Origin: Haliclystus octoradiatus
Lineage: Eukaryota > Cnidaria > Staurozoa > Stauromedusae > Haliclystidae
Assembly: GCA_916610825.1 (NCBI GenBank)
Contig: OU744453.1
Coordinates: forward strand, 2,672,724 to 2,736,723
Reading direction: 5' to 3'
Length of the DNA: 64,000 nucleotides
Positions 24,104-36,255 of the stretch are shown here, in pieces. Every line of letters starts with the position of its first letter. Position 1 is the stretch's first letter. The notes under the pieces were generated by a model. That model had not been told where the DNA came from and ran no database searches. It was given only the letters and a program-made list of their open reading frames with translations. Both the position numbers and the translations under genes were made by a program.

Positions 24104-24485
24104 TTAAGTTTTTGTCTCTTTAAAATTTGTTAAATAATATTTGTTTTCGTGCCTACACTTTGAAATAAGTTCAGATCTTTTGTTTAACAGGTCTTTATCC
24201 GCACATATGATATGGTATTTCTCTACCAAACATAGGTGGCATCTTTTGGATGTGTTGCTGTACGCTCTACCGGTTGCCAAAGGTGTCCATTTTATTGTAT
24301 AATCTATTTCTTTGCCTTTCAGTTCCCAGATATACTTTGATAGTTGTGTATTCGATTTACTTTTTTCGTGTCTAAACGTCGAGGTGTGCTGCGTGTAGCG
24401 TGTTTTGAATGTTCCCTCTGTGACGCCGATATAATTTTTTCCTTCTGCGTCATTTGCTGTAGTGACGTTTGCATTGTAAATAAGG
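24104..24485 (-). pseudogene. PLE: 5'-truncated GIY-YIG fragment
   Basis: The last about 125 residues of the PLE protein, from LIYNANVTTANDAEGKNYIG to the same stop as the full copy. Homology stops at about 24485, and a few bases later the (TTA)n array resumes. Such 5' truncation of the leading unit is usual for PLE insertions. Confidence 0.92.
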
Positions 24486-24506
24486 CATTGCATTGTAATT
24501 TGCATG

Positions 24507-25166
<660 letters not shown>

Positions 25167-25757
25167 ACGATTCAGACTTTTCAGAAACCAAATGCAGAAT
25201 AATATAAAAATGATTGACTCCGAAATCGGAATTGTGAGTCAAATACAATCATTCTCCGGATCCAGAATAACCTCAGACAAACTCATGCTAAAAGGTCCGA
25301 TAGAGGGTTAGTTTATCAATCCAAAATTAAAGAAACATTGAAAGACGAAAAAGAAAAATAACATCATCAAAAATACCCAGCCAGCCAAACTTTCTATTAA
25401 AATGTCCAGACAATCTTCAACTTTGGTATGCTTGTTAAAAAATTGCCAGGATTTCCTTCTTTGTAGTTCATCTCCTTTTGAAATTTGGATAATCTTTCTA
25501 GTTTGACTCCGAAATTTTAGCATCCTATATTGACAATAATGGTACCCAGGGAGTCACACGGAAATCGTTAAAATTTACTAGCCAATTCGCAAAGTGGTTT
25601 ATTTTTTGCTTCCCTCACAGTAACTTTGATGTTAATAGAATGCTATACAGTCCGCATTAATAAGTTCAGTATATCGCATTTTTCAAATAACATACCTTTA
25701 AATTAACTAAAACAATTTAAATTGTTAATAATATCTTTTATTTTGTCGTATATATAG

Positions 25758-25874
25758 GAACAATGTGGTTGTGGTACAATGCGGGCATTTTACATTTACT
25801 GTAATTACGGAGGTGGATGCGCAGCTGGATGTGCTTCAAAGAGTAGTAATATTCGTTCTATTTGTGAATATTAG
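25758..25874 (+). CDS. Copy A: terminal exon, Cys-rich C-terminal module
   Basis: A phase-0 exon of 39 codons including the stop, after a TATATATAG acceptor. It starts EQCGCGTMRAFYIYC and ends RSICEY plus TAG. Six cysteines occur in 38 residues, suggesting a small disulphide-tied tail. The Cys, the EQCGCG start, GGC, SKS and SICEY are shared with copies B and C, while most other positions differ, always by amino-acid-changing substitutions. One extra Gly codon is present relative to B and C. It joins exon d (15998) in phase 0. No known domain recognised. Confidence 0.85.
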   Translation, partial: EQCGCGTMRAFYIYCNYGGGCAAGCASKSSNIRSICEY

Positions 25875-27270
25875 TTAAATTTGTTTGCATGCACAGTATC
25901 ATAACGTACATTATACAGGCATTCATAGATATTCGATTCTATAGTATTACTTGTGAGCATTAAATAATATATTGACGAAAACTGCCATTCAGAATAATTT
26001 CACAGTCTAATGAAGTTCAATCTATAATGCATTTCTGCAAACATTGTAAATATCTCATTGGAAATATTACACGATTTCTTGGTACTGTGATGACATATTC
26101 CATTTTTACCTGCGTAATTATATAATGGATGATTTATGAATTTGGGTACATACTTTGCACTTGGAATAATATACCAATATTATACATTGCTTAAGTTATA
26201 TATTATATCACGATAGACAACAATTATACTTGATTAGTGCAATGTATAATAAGCAGTATAATATCTTATCATGTATATATGCCTTTTAATAATTGTCATT
26301 TTAAAGTAAATTTTTGGGGAATTAATTAACAACTTTGATGTTTTTGTGACCCTAGTCAGCTACAATGATTCTTCATTAAGGAAGGAAGTATATGCCTCGT
26401 ATTTAATTCATTTGACATGAATCAAACCAATAAACAACATTTGCTGCTCTTCTATAAGTACATGAGAGGGACAGAGAGTTGAGAACAATTGAAACGCTGT
26501 AGGCTGTAAAACAACTTTAGAAATTACTCCATCTCTCTTCGGGATATTTATAGAATCTCGTAAACTATACGATATTGGAATTCTATTATGATAGAAGAAA
26601 TATCTCTGGAACACAATTGATGATTTAACTCGACTTTGTTGTTTTAAGGAGCAGCATATGCCCACTTTTGATATGAGATCTACTTGAATTAAGCTTAGCA
26701 TAAATTCAATAATCAATTTCAGTCATGGCTTCGACAATGATTCAAGTGTGAATTTTCAGCATTATGTTAGGCTCAGAAACAATACGAACGATAAACACAC
26801 ACGTGCTACAAAAGGGTAGAGCCCGGCCATCGGTCAATATTGTCCTTTAAATACAGTCATTTTATTTTTGAAAGTATTTTAATTTACATATTTCTCAAAA
26901 TTTACACTACAGTAAACTACAGGGGTTGTGTAATAGGTGAAACTATCCCATGGTCAGGGAAAGTTATAGGGGGCACAATATTTTCCTGCTACATTTTGAA
27001 TGTAAATTTGAATGTAAACATTCCAAAACAGAAAATTAATGTTAACTTTCCTTTACTTCCCATCAATCTAGTAAAGATTTCTTTAATCAAATCAAAACGA
27101 AATCATGGTAAGTGGAATTTCAGGAAAGCAGATAATTATACTATTTCAATGATTTTGAAAGATATAAACTGGATACATTAATCGAAAAGTTGCCATGGTG
27201 ATATTAAATCTTAATGGAGTATAATTTCTGAAATATTTGATTACTGTATTCATAACTTTGTTTCTTTGAC
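25875..27270. other. 3' flank of copy A, homologous to copies B and C
   Basis: The likely 3' UTR and downstream sequence aligns with 41260-43020 and 57157-58968. Conserved blocks include the segment after the stop (cgtacattatacaggcattc) and a 26400-26650 block. No reading frame is shared between the three copies, so the short open frames here are not genes. Confidence 0.7.
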
Positions 27271-29340
27271 TTAGAATAGAAAATTTAAGTATCCAAAGAC
27301 AATTCGCTCTCTTGTTCTAAGAAAACGCCTGGCTTACAGGAATTCTGTCGTATCTAATACCGATTTTAAAAATGCACCGAAAGAGTATGAGAAGGCAGTA
27401 AAAGAATTCAATATTCAACGTGAAAAAAGTCTTCTGGAGGAAGTTTCTCTATCCCGAATTTATTTATTTGTAAAACATAAACTACAATCTCATCCTTCGG
27501 TACCTGCTGTACAAAATGGAATAGGAGAAATGGTAACTGAGATCAGTCATAAAGTTGAAATTTTAATAAATATTTTGCTACTTTCTTTACCCAGGATGAT
27601 GGGAACAATCCTGAATTTTTGCAACAGGTCAATATTAGTACTACATCTTTGTCATATATCAATTTCTCTCTAAAGGATATTCTTAAGGAGTTACTTGCCT
27701 TACCAAATACAGCGTCTGAATCTCCTGAGATAACCAGCTATCTTTCTCAAGTCTATTGCAAACCATATTACTTTACCTTTATCCATATTATTTGAATCGT
27801 CTATGCACTCTGGTCATTTGCCGTCTATATCTAAAACAGCATTTGTAATACCAATCTTTAAAACAGGTAAATCGTCATTATGTCAAAATTATCGCCCGGT
27901 TGCGTTAACTTGTGTAACATGCAAGGTGATGGAATCGATTATCTCAAAACGAATGATTATGTATTTCTTGAAGCATGGCCTTCTCACCAGAGAGCAGCAC
28001 GAATTTTTAGAACATCGCTCGACGTGCACACAGCTGTTATCTACTCTCAACATTTGGTCTAAAGCAATAAACAATAAATTATTAACGGATACCATCTATT
28101 TGGACTTTAGTAAAGCTTTTCATATCGTGTCGCACAATAAGCTAGCTATCAAGCTCAACGCATATGGTATACAATTCGAGTTCATCAAATGGGTATCTTC
28201 CTTTTTATCTGGACGCACTCGATCTGTTTGTATTGATGAAAATGTCTATTCCAAATCTATAATTATTGACAGGGGTGTATACCAAGGCTCCGTACTTGGC
28301 CCTCTCTTGTTTATTATATTTATCAATGACATTTTAAGTTGCCTTGAAGACGAATGCCATATCAAATTGTTCGCAAACGACGCACAAATCATTTCTACAA
28401 GATCTGAGTCAAATCTAAATCTACAGGGATCATTAGATAAAGTAGTTATATGGGCGCAAACATGGCAGATACGTCTAGGTTTTCACAAATATTGCTTATT
28501 TTCCTTTGGAAATGTCAACGTTCAGCAACAGATTTACAACTTGGAAGAAAAAGATCTGAGATCAGTAAATAGAATGAAAGACATGGGAGTTGTATTCACT
28601 ACCGACCTCAAGCCTTCAGCTCATTTCGCCATGATTACTGCAAAGGCCTAGTCTAGGTCATCCCTAATAATAAAGTGTTACTCAAGTAGAGATGATGATG
28701 TTTTAAAGAAAGCATACAGTGTGTCGTGAGACCACTTTTAGAATCAGTGTCTCCTGTATGGTCACTATATTTAATTAAAAATATTATTAGCATTGAAAGG
28801 TTCAAAGAACATTTATCAGGCATGTATGCCACACCAAATAAATTTACCGTCAAACATTTCAAACTCGTTTGAAGTATCTTATTATTGATTCTTTGGAATT
28901 GAAGAGAATCAAAAGCGATCTGATAATGATGTTAAAATGATTAATAATATAATAGATTTACATTTAAATGAATTTTGTAAATTCAATAAAACAAAATAAT
29001 CAATGCGGGGTAACTCAATAATGTTACAACTGACAAATGTGTCTGGTAGGCTAAATATCAGCAAATACCAAATTATCAATCGAGTATTTCCATCGTGGAA
29101 CAGCTTACCAGAGAGTGTGGTAACCTCCGAATCATTAATTTCCTTCAAATCAAAATTGAACACTGTTGATCTAAATGCCTTATGCAAAGTTAATTAACAA
29201 TCTGTATGAACTACTAATAGTTAACACAATAAACACATTTTAATTTATGCTTCCTTTATGTATTTGAAAGATATATGTAAGTTGAAATTTTAATTTCCTA
29301 TATAATCCGGTCAGTAATTATGATAAATAAACAAAAATAA
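27270..29340 (+). mobile_element. 5'-truncated LINE of the CR1/jockey group
   Basis: It begins with an EN-RT linker (KYPKTIRSLVLRKRLAYRNS), continues through a reverse transcriptase at 27700-28651, and ends with the typical C-terminal stretch RVFPSWNSLPESVVTSESLI at 29085-29150. It interrupts sequence that is continuous in copies B and C, so it inserted into the copy A flank after the duplication. Multiple stops; no target duplication could be fixed. Confidence 0.75.
27803..28651 (+). pseudogene. Reverse transcriptase fragment of the LINE at 27.3 kb
   Basis: An open frame of 282 residues with IPIFKTGKSSLCQNYRPVAL (fingers), IYLDFSKAFHIVSHNKL (palm A, with H in place of the usual D), YQGSVLGPLLFIIFINDI (palm B) and LFANDAQII. 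In this last motif the first of the two catalytic aspartates (normally YADD) is Asn. Loss of a catalytic Asp means the enzyme would be dead even where the frame is open. Later domains are out of frame. Confidence 0.8.
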
Positions 29341-29399
29341 CAAAATTAGGAACATTTAGTTATTCTTTATGTTGGTATTATAATTATTTTAAGATTTTC

Positions 29400-29935
29400 T
29401 TGCAAATGGTAATCGGCTTAAGTAATATAACATGTGCAACATTTTCATAAGAAATTGTAAATATATCTTAATTCAAGGAAATATGTTCTTGTTTCAAGAA
29501 TCTTGTAACATTATTTGATCTGTAATTGCAGAAGTTCTAGCAAAAAATGTCTTATTTCAAGAAAATATGTTCTTGTTACAAGAATCTGGTGAGAATATTT
29601 CATCGGAAGCTCGAGATGCGCTAGCAAATATTATCTTAAATCAAGAAAATGTATGCTTAATTCAAGAATATATATGCTTATTTGAAGAATCCAATAACTT
29701 TGACTGTGCACTATCTTCAGAAATGAAAGCAAAAAGGGTCTTGTTCCAAGCAAAAAGTTCCTCATTTCAAGAAAATTATTCTGGAAAAGAGAATAATATG
29801 TCAAGTAAATTTGTGCTTAAAATGAGAAAATATAACAAGCAAATTTGTTCCAGGGTAGGGATATTTGTTTCCTATGTGGACAAGTACATTTATTCTTATT
29901 TCAAGAATTTATTTTCTTGATTTAAGCACATGGAT
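29400..29935. repeat. Imperfect TTCAAGAAAATATGT-type repeat cluster
   Basis: Variants of atttcaagaa(aatatgt) and tcttgtttcaagaatc recur about a dozen times on both strands' sense. They create an apparent Gln/Glu/Phe-rich frame (29567-29920) with no family resemblance. I read it as a degenerate minisatellite, possibly the sub-repeat end of a DNA element. Confidence 0.55.
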
Positions 29936-29944
29936 TTTCCTGTG

Positions 29945-30327
29945 TATATATACAATCGATGAACAGAAGGATATAAGGAAGTACATGATGATAATGAGCT
30001 CGCATTAAAATGCGATATTTATTATATACAACAAAACAAGAAAATTGTTGAAATTGAAATGGACATCATTGAAAAATACAAACACTGAATAATATCTACT
30101 CTATACTTTTAAGGGTTCCGTTACGTCAAATGGTTTTTCATTGTCAATCAAATCATGAATTTAGTTTTAATCATATATGTTGAAATTTATGTTGTAATAA
30201 ATTTATATAATTCTTAAATAACAGTGACATCAGGGGCAATCCAAAGTACTTATTCAGCTGAGGTATCATATACCGATATCGTACAGCTGCTTACAAGGCG
30301 GATGGGAATGTCAAACATCTAAGTAAG
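29945..30327. other. Copy A downstream flank, homologous to 43030-43440 and 60600-61000
   Basis: Sequence shared with copies B and C resumes after the LINE and repeat cluster. It includes the open, exon-like block at about 30230-30300 (compare 60885-60963), but here no splice donor follows it. Confidence 0.6.
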
Positions 30328-30485
30328 TGTTGTGTTTGATTATAACAAGGTAAAGAACTAAGACAACGACTACACTCTTTGAGTAACAAATAAGTATTGA
30401 GTATATTTAATATTAGCATACAGGATATGTGCATAAGCAATGTTGCCTAGCAACTGATTATAATACGTATTGTTAGAATACAACA
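30328..30485 (-). repeat. 3' LTR of the Ty3/gypsy element
   Basis: 158 bp, starting tgttgtgtttgattataaca and ending gttagaatacaaca on the + strand. It matches 34770-34927 except for an A/G difference in gagta(a/g)caaa. Very short for an LTR, and recent given the near identity. Confidence 0.95.
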
Positions 30486-30610
30486 TACACCCGCTCTGAT
30501 TAACGTTATATTTATGAATAAATGTATTGTATTTTATTGTATTGTGATTGAATAATAAGATTATAAGATTACTAAAGATAACTTGAAATTAACGTTAATC
30601 ACTAAATATA

Positions 30611-33600
30611 CTATTTATGATATACAATAAAGTCCTTTAAATGAGATGGTATGTTGTTTCTAGAAGCTCGAGTTGGTCTTTTTTGTTTTGCTTCATTGGC
30701 TTCAGGCTGTACAGTAGGGTAAATAATATGTTCCTCTGGTGGTGAATAGTAAGGTCGAATGTCTCGTGGATGCCGACGAATAATTCCGAAGTTTTTTGTT
30801 CTAATGTCATAACAATGATTACCAACATATTGTTGAACGATGACTGGTTTTTTTGACCAAGGAGACATTCCCTTTCGTGGATTGAATATTCTGGTAAGTA
30901 CTTGTTGTCCTTTTGTGTATGATTTCTTATTTGAATTTGATGATGTCGGAGTAGTATAGTTGTTTGTAGAATCATCGATAATGCTTGTATTATTCTTTTG
31001 AGTAGATGTAGTTGATGATGTAAGTGTTGAGCTTCTGTTAACAATGACTTCATGTGGTGAACGAAAATTACGATTAAACTGTCGTTGGCCAGGTGATTTT
31101 CCGTCATTGCCGTTAGGCGTAGCTAAATAATTGATCAAAAGTGAGCGGATTCCTTCTTTCCAAGGTTTCTTGGCTCGTGTAAATGCTTGAATGCCGTTCT
31201 TTAAATATCTATTGAATCTCTCAATTAACCCGTTGCTCTCTGGATGGTACGGTATTGTATGAATATGACATATGTCATGCGATTGCAGATAATGTTCAAA
31301 AACATCTGAAATAAACTGCGGTCCGTTATCGCTTACCAAGTCTTGTGGTAGACCAAAGATTGAAAATGTCTCATCCAACCAATTTATAACTGTGTTGCTA
31401 TTAATGTTTGTTGTTGGTAGTAGACTTACATATTTAGTGGTGTAGTCAATTAGAGCTATGATGTATTGCTCAGATTTCGGTGCTACGAAGAATGGACCAG
31501 TAATGTCAATTGCTAGTTTTGTCCAAGGCGTGACTGGTGGAGGTACTTTTTTGTCGGCTGTAATGTTTCGTTTTGGGAGGCTTTTTGATGTTCCTTGACA
31601 TCCATCACAGTGCTTGACGTATGTTTCTGTGTCTTTGTCCATGCCAGGCCACCAGTATGTTGATCGTAATTTCTGTTTCAAACGGACGATGCCAGGATGA
31701 CCAGTGTGTGCTAGACTAAGAATGTGTCTTTGGAGTGATGATGGTATTACTACTTTATTATCTCGTAGGATGATGTTTGTGCCGTGTTGAGTGCGTACAT
31801 CTAGCTCGTCTCGTATACGATGTAGACTTGATGAGAATGGATTATCTTTTATCTGGCGTAGTGAAGGCCATTGTGTAGTAATGTAGTTTGAGATAACTTG
31901 ATAGCTGTCATCGTTTTTGGCGCTGGCTGCAATGTCTTCGAGACTGATACCTTCTGTGATGTACATAATGTCGATTGATGTAGCTGAATATGACGTAGTT
32001 GCTATGGTAGCGTCCGATATTTTTGTTGTTGGTAGTCTTGAAAAACCATCTGCAGGATTTTCCTTGCCAGGCTTGTATTGAAACGTATAGTTAAAACACT
32101 GTAGACGCTCAGACCATCGAATGAATTTTGATGATTTTCGTTTGTTTGATGGCATAAGTAATGTCTTGAGTGGCTGATGATCAGATTGTAATGTAAATTT
32201 ATGCCCAAGTAAATATTTTTCAAAATGTTCACATGCCCATAATACTCCTAGTGCTTCCCTCTCATTAGTAGCATAATTTCGTTCACTAGTGCTAAGAGCA
32301 TGAGAAGCAAATGCAATTGGTACTTCTTTTGAATTTTGAATTTGTGTGAGAACTGCACCAAGACCAATGTCGGATGCATCTGTAGTGAGTATTGTAGCTG
32401 CATACGGGTCGAATAAACGAAGACTAACCATTGAAGATAGAGCTTTTCTAATATCGTTAGTAGCAGTTTGTTGATCATCTGTCCATATCCATTTGACATC
32501 TTTGCGTAGTAATTTGTAAAGAGATTCTAGTCTAGTAGCAGCGTTTGGTATATATTCTCTAAAGTAGTTCACTACACCCAAAAATGATTGTAATTGTTTT
32601 TTATTTTCAGGATCAGGCATGTTTGAAATTGCAGTATAGCGTTCTGGATCTGGTTGAATGCTGTTGTTTGAGATCCGACGTCCAAGAAATGAAATAGATT
32701 GCTGATTAAAGATGCACTTCTTTGGATTGAGTCTGAAATCGTTATCATTAAGTGCTTTTAATACTTGATGTAAAATGTTATCATGCTCTTGAATATTCTT
32801 TGCATAGATTAGAATGTCGTCAATATAAGATACACAACCTGGAATATTTGCCAAAGCTCTTTCAACACATGCTTGGAATGCTGATGCTGCATCTTTTAAC
32901 CCCATAGGCAAACGTTTGTATTGATATAAGCCAAGTGGTGTGATAGATGCAGTGAGTGGACGACTTTCTTCGGCTAACTCGATGTGATAATATGCTTTAG
33001 ATAAGTCTAGCTTTGTGAAGTGAGTAGAATCTTTTAATTTATGACATAAATCGCTCATGTTAGGTAAAGGATGGCGTGTTGGGATGATTTGTTCATTTAG
33101 ACTTGTTAAATCTGCAGTTATTCTTACAGATCCGTCAGGCTTCCAGACAGGAACTATACAATGTGCCCATTCTGATTTGTCGATTTTCTCCCATATCCCT
33201 GTTTTTACCATGTTGTTGATTTCTTGTTTTACTAATTCTTCTTTAGCCAGTGGAATTGTTCTTAATTTGTTTGCATTTGGTTTGTAATTGTCTCTTAGAA
33301 GAATAGTATGTCTGTACTCAGGAAATTTACCAATTTCAGTCTTTTGTAAATTTGAGAATGGCTTTAGAAATTTTTCTGAGTCTTTGATTGAGTTTATAGT
33401 GCCGGTCTTTCCGTCTAGACAAAGACCTAATGCTCGAATGGCATTTTGACCAATAATTGAATGTTGCTTATTGTCAATTATGTAAATGTCAATGTTGTTT
33501 TTATGTCCTGCAATAGTAATTGGACAATTTATTATTCCTTTTATACCAATGATCGGTGTACCATCATAATTGAGTAGATTGGCTTTTGGTTTTTGCAATG

Positions 33601-34648
33601 GTATCTGATCTTGTAGGAATTTGCAGTAGATGTCATGGCTGATTATTGTAGCACATGCACCAGTGTCGATCATAGCTGTGATTTGCGTTGATTTATTGCC
33701 ATGGTGAATTTCCATTGTAGTATTCCATGAATAAATGTTGTTTACAGTCTGAGAGACATCATCAATGGCTGATTCTTGCTGTGTAGTAGATGACTCCTTT
33801 GTAGTTTCGGTGAATTTGATGATACTTACCTTTTTATCATTCTTGTTTGATTTTTTGCAGACTTTGGCAAAATGTCCTGTTGATCCACAGCTATTGCATA
33901 TTGCCTCTTTGGCTGGGCAATCATTTCGGCCGTTTTCGTGACGTTTGTAGCCACAAAACCAACAATTGTCTGTTGTAGTCGATTGTTTCTGTGATTGATT
34001 GTTCTTTGTTTTGGATGCGAATACCTTCTTTGTTTGCTTCACCGCTTGTATATTGCTTGCGTGATTTGTATTTGTGGCTTGTAGTTTTACCTGTTCTTTA
34101 CGTGCTGCTTCTTCAGATTGCGATATATTTAAAAAGGATTCAAATTCAATTTTGGTTTCCCGTAGAAGTCTTGTTTGTGTAGATTTTGAATGAACTCCTG
34201 CTGCTAATAATATCGCTAACACATAGTCCTCTTTTTCTTCCAACTTTATTTTTCGACAGAAATTTCTAAGTTCTGAAACAAATTCAGCAATAGTTTCTGA
34301 TTTGTGTTGCTTTCGTGTGAATAATTCTGTTGCTGATCGAATTTCACAGCCTTTTTCTTCGAATATAGATGCTGCTGCTTTCTTTATAGAATCAAAACTC
34401 TGTCCTTGTATATTTGATAAGGTTGAATTGCCTTCTGCCAATCGCATACCTTCGGTACCTAGCAAACTTCTAAAAAATTGATTTTGAACATCTCCAAATA
34501 GTTGCTTGTTTTCTGACAAACCGTGGTTATATATTGCGATGTAGTCCTCGACTTGTCGTAGCCAACGTTCCCAGTTTGGTCTTTCATCTGTTGGATGTTC
34601 TAGATATGGTGGTGGTAATCTGATTGGTATACTTTTTAACTCTGCCAT
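30611..34648 (-). CDS. Gag-pol polyprotein of the Ty3/gypsy element
   Basis: About 1345 residues from ATG at 34648 (MAELKSIPIRLPPPYL); the frame is open further upstream into the LTR, but this Met begins the gag-like sequence. Domains in order: gag; two zinc knuckles near residues 230-262 (the second CNSCGSTGHFAKVC); aspartic protease DTGACATII near 325; reverse transcriptase with LDLSKAYYHIEL and YIDDILIYA near 605; RNase H with TDASDIGLGAVL near 753; integrase with an HHCC finger near 980-1016 and the D,D-x-E residues in IDITGPF, VSDNGPQF and ESNGLIERF. No stops are seen, so it may be autonomous. Confidence 0.93.
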   Translation of the reverse strand: MAELKSIPIRLPPPYLEHPTDERPNWERWLRQVEDYIAIYNHGLSENKQLFGDVQNQFFRSLLGTEGMRLAEGNSTLSNIQGQSFDSIKKAAASIFEEKGCEIRSATELFTRKQHKSETIAEFVSELRNFCRKIKLEEKEDYVLAILLAAGVHSKSTQTRLLRETKIEFESFLNISQSEEAARKEQVKLQATNTNHASNIQAVKQTKKVFASKTKNNQSQKQSTTTDNCWFCGYKRHENGRNDCPAKEAICNSCGSTGHFAKVCKKSNKNDKKVSIIKFTETTKESSTTQQESAIDDVSQTVNNIYSWNTTMEIHHGNKSTQITAMIDTGACATIISHDIYCKFLQDQIPLQKPKANLLNYDGTPIIGIKGIINCPITIAGHKNNIDIYIIDNKQHSIIGQNAIRALGLCLDGKTGTINSIKDSEKFLKPFSNLQKTEIGKFPEYRHTILLRDNYKPNANKLRTIPLAKEELVKQEINNMVKTGIWEKIDKSEWAHCIVPVWKPDGSVRITADLTSLNEQIIPTRHPLPNMSDLCHKLKDSTHFTKLDLSKAYYHIELAEESRPLTASITPLGLYQYKRLPMGLKDAASAFQACVERALANIPGCVSYIDDILIYAKNIQEHDNILHQVLKALNDNDFRLNPKKCIFNQQSISFLGRRISNNSIQPDPERYTAISNMPDPENKKQLQSFLGVVNYFREYIPNAATRLESLYKLLRKDVKWIWTDDQQTATNDIRKALSSMVSLRLFDPYAATILTTDASDIGLGAVLTQIQNSKEVPIAFASHALSTSERNYATNEREALGVLWACEHFEKYLLGHKFTLQSDHQPLKTLLMPSNKRKSSKFIRWSERLQCFNYTFQYKPGKENPADGFSRLPTTKISDATIATTSYSATSIDIMYITEGISLEDIAASAKNDDSYQVISNYITTQWPSLRQIKDNPFSSSLHRIRDELDVRTQHGTNIILRDNKVVIPSSLQRHILSLAHTGHPGIVRLKQKLRSTYWWPGMDKDTETYVKHCDGCQGTSKSLPKRNITADKKVPPPVTPWTKLAIDITGPFFVAPKSEQYIIALIDYTTKYVSLLPTTNINSNTVINWLDETFSIFGLPQDLVSDNGPQFISDVFEHYLQSHDICHIHTIPYHPESNGLIERFNRYLKNGIQAFTRAKKPWKEGIRSLLINYLATPNGNDGKSPGQRQFNRNFRSPHEVIVNRSSTLTSSTTSTQKNNTSIIDDSTNNYTTPTSSNSNKKSYTKGQQVLTRIFNPRKGMSPWSKKPVIVQQYVGNHCYDIRTKNFGIIRRHPRDIRPYYSPPEEHIIYPTVQPEANEAKQKRPTRASRNNIPSHLKDFIVYHK

Positions 34649-34755
34649 GACGTGTGACGAATAAAGAGTTAAGAAGAAAAATTTAATGAATGTATATGTA
34701 TCATTAAATAATTGAATGTATATATGTATAATATGAATAAAATAATAAAATTTAT

Positions 34756-34769
34756 CCTCGTCGCCAATT
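34756..34769 (-). other. Putative tRNA primer-binding site
   Basis: Directly inside the 5' LTR the minus strand reads aattggcgacgagg. The TGGCGACGAGG string is a common primer-binding sequence in metazoan Mag-like gypsy elements, where a host tRNA 3' end primes minus-strand DNA. Confidence 0.6.
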
Positions 34770-34927
34770 TGTTGTGTTTGATTATAACAAGGTAAAGAAC
34801 TAAGACAACGACTACACTCTTTGAGTAGCAAATAAGTATTGAGTATATTTAATATTAGCATACAGGATATGTGCATAAGCAATGTTGCCTAGCAACTGAT
34901 TATAATACGTATTGTTAGAATACAACA
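34770..34927 (-). repeat. 5' LTR of the Ty3/gypsy element
   Basis: 158 bp, identical to the 3' LTR apart from one base. It should hold the promoter for the minus-strand element RNA. The flanking bases on the outer side do not repeat those outside the 3' LTR. Confidence 0.95.
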
Positions 34928-36255
34928 ATACATTGATACGAATTTAAAAGTAAGTTATTATAATATTGTAAATTAGTAGAAATAATGATAAGGATAATAG
35001 TATTAATAATATAATATAATTTTTATTTTATTATTTTATTATTATTATTATTATTTTTTTTTTTCGTTTTTTTTCTTCGTTTTTTGAACGAGATAAGTTC
35101 CATAATTATGGTCTCTCAAATGAGAGCGAGACATGCCAATGACTAGTAGTATCACTGAATGTAAAACCTGGACGTGTATGAATACAAATTAAAAAGTTTT
35201 CATGAAAATGAAACCAGTTTTGATAAGTTAGAAGCAACCTTTCAAATTGACTAATTATGGTTGACTAACTTTCCAACCACCGGTGATCATTTTACATTTT
35301 TCATTTTTCAAGTCTAGATTTATCTATTTTGTCTAAATAAAACGCTGTAACTCCAGTATTTCGGTTGAAGTCTCACTTATTTGATGACGGTTTTGATATG
35401 TTGGTAAAGTGACCAACCATCAAAATTCGGCAAATCAGAGTAAGCGGGACTTGGAGCTAGTCAAGTATTTCGGTTATTATCGGTTTTTCGTTGAAATTGG
35501 ATTTTTCTACTCCTTCGACTCTGTTTCTCCAGATCGATTTGCTCTTTTGTTCTTTATATCTAAATAAATTGCACGTGAATTAACACTGCTTTTGTAAATA
35601 ATACATTAGTTGAGAAATACGAAATTATATGCGCTAAAGAATCACTGCTCAACAATCAGAGAACATAGCAATCAGAGATCAGGACTCATCAGCAAGTTAG
35701 TGCCAGCACGAAAATAAATCTTATTTGTCTAATTTCCATAAACAGAGAACATAGCAATATCAACTACGGCATAGCGGAACAACAATCATACTGCAGAATA
35801 ACGCAAATAGAAATAATAACAGCGCAGCATTGGTTTTGACAAATTTAACTATATTAAACTATGAATTATATAAAACCCTAAATGTATATTGGAGACAAAT
35901 TGTATTGCTTGAGATAATAATTTCAAATAGATATACGTTTTGAATGATACACCTCGATTGTAATTAACGTTTTCGTTAAGTTAGAATGTTAAAGATGTTA
36001 ACGTTAAAATGCTCATGTTTAGAATAAACGTTGTTTCAAAATATATTAACTTGATGTTGTTTTCTGCCGCTGAACGCGAGTTAACCAGACGCGGGAGCAG
36101 AAGTGTGAAATAAGAAAGAACAATGGAATTTTATCTGTGTTTTTTATCCGGCATTTTACCTGTGTCCGGGTTTTAGATCTGCCGGAAGGAAAGACAGTTA
36201 GAAAGACCAAGCCAAAGAATAAAGAATCGATAAAACAATGATTTAAAAAACTTAC
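34928..36255. other. AT-rich spacer with a T-rich low-complexity run
   Basis: 35020-35080 holds short (TTA)n and T-runs. No gene, RNA or recognisable element is seen in the rest. Confidence 0.6.

Larger units (their letters stand above)
30328..34927 (-). mobile_element. Complete Ty3/gypsy LTR retrotransposon
   Basis: A 4.6-kb element bounded by two 158-bp LTRs that begin TG and end CA and differ at one base. It has a single long gag-pol ORF and a primer-binding-site-like sequence (TGGCGACGAGG) right after the 5' LTR. Domain order protease, RT, RNase H, integrase places it in the Ty3/gypsy group; the PBS and single ORF resemble the Mag-like lineage. No env-like ORF. I find no target-site duplication next to the LTRs. 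Confidence 0.93.

Noticed and set aside
25875..27270. Short open frames in the 3' flank, such as 26408-26716 and 26840-27181, as genes
   Set aside because: Equivalent positions in copies B and C do not keep the frames, so there is no coding constraint.
29567..29920. 117-aa Gln/Glu-rich frame as a gene
   Set aside because: It is produced by the TTCAAGAA repeat cluster and has no splice context or family resemblance.
30637..31107. Separate 156-aa minus-strand gene within the gypsy element
   Set aside because: It overlaps the integrase C-terminal part of gag-pol in another frame and shows no domain.
30323..34953. The string aagtaag near both ends of the gypsy element as its target-site duplication
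   Set aside because: On the right side it lies about 20 bp away from the LTR end, so it is not adjacent as a duplication must be.
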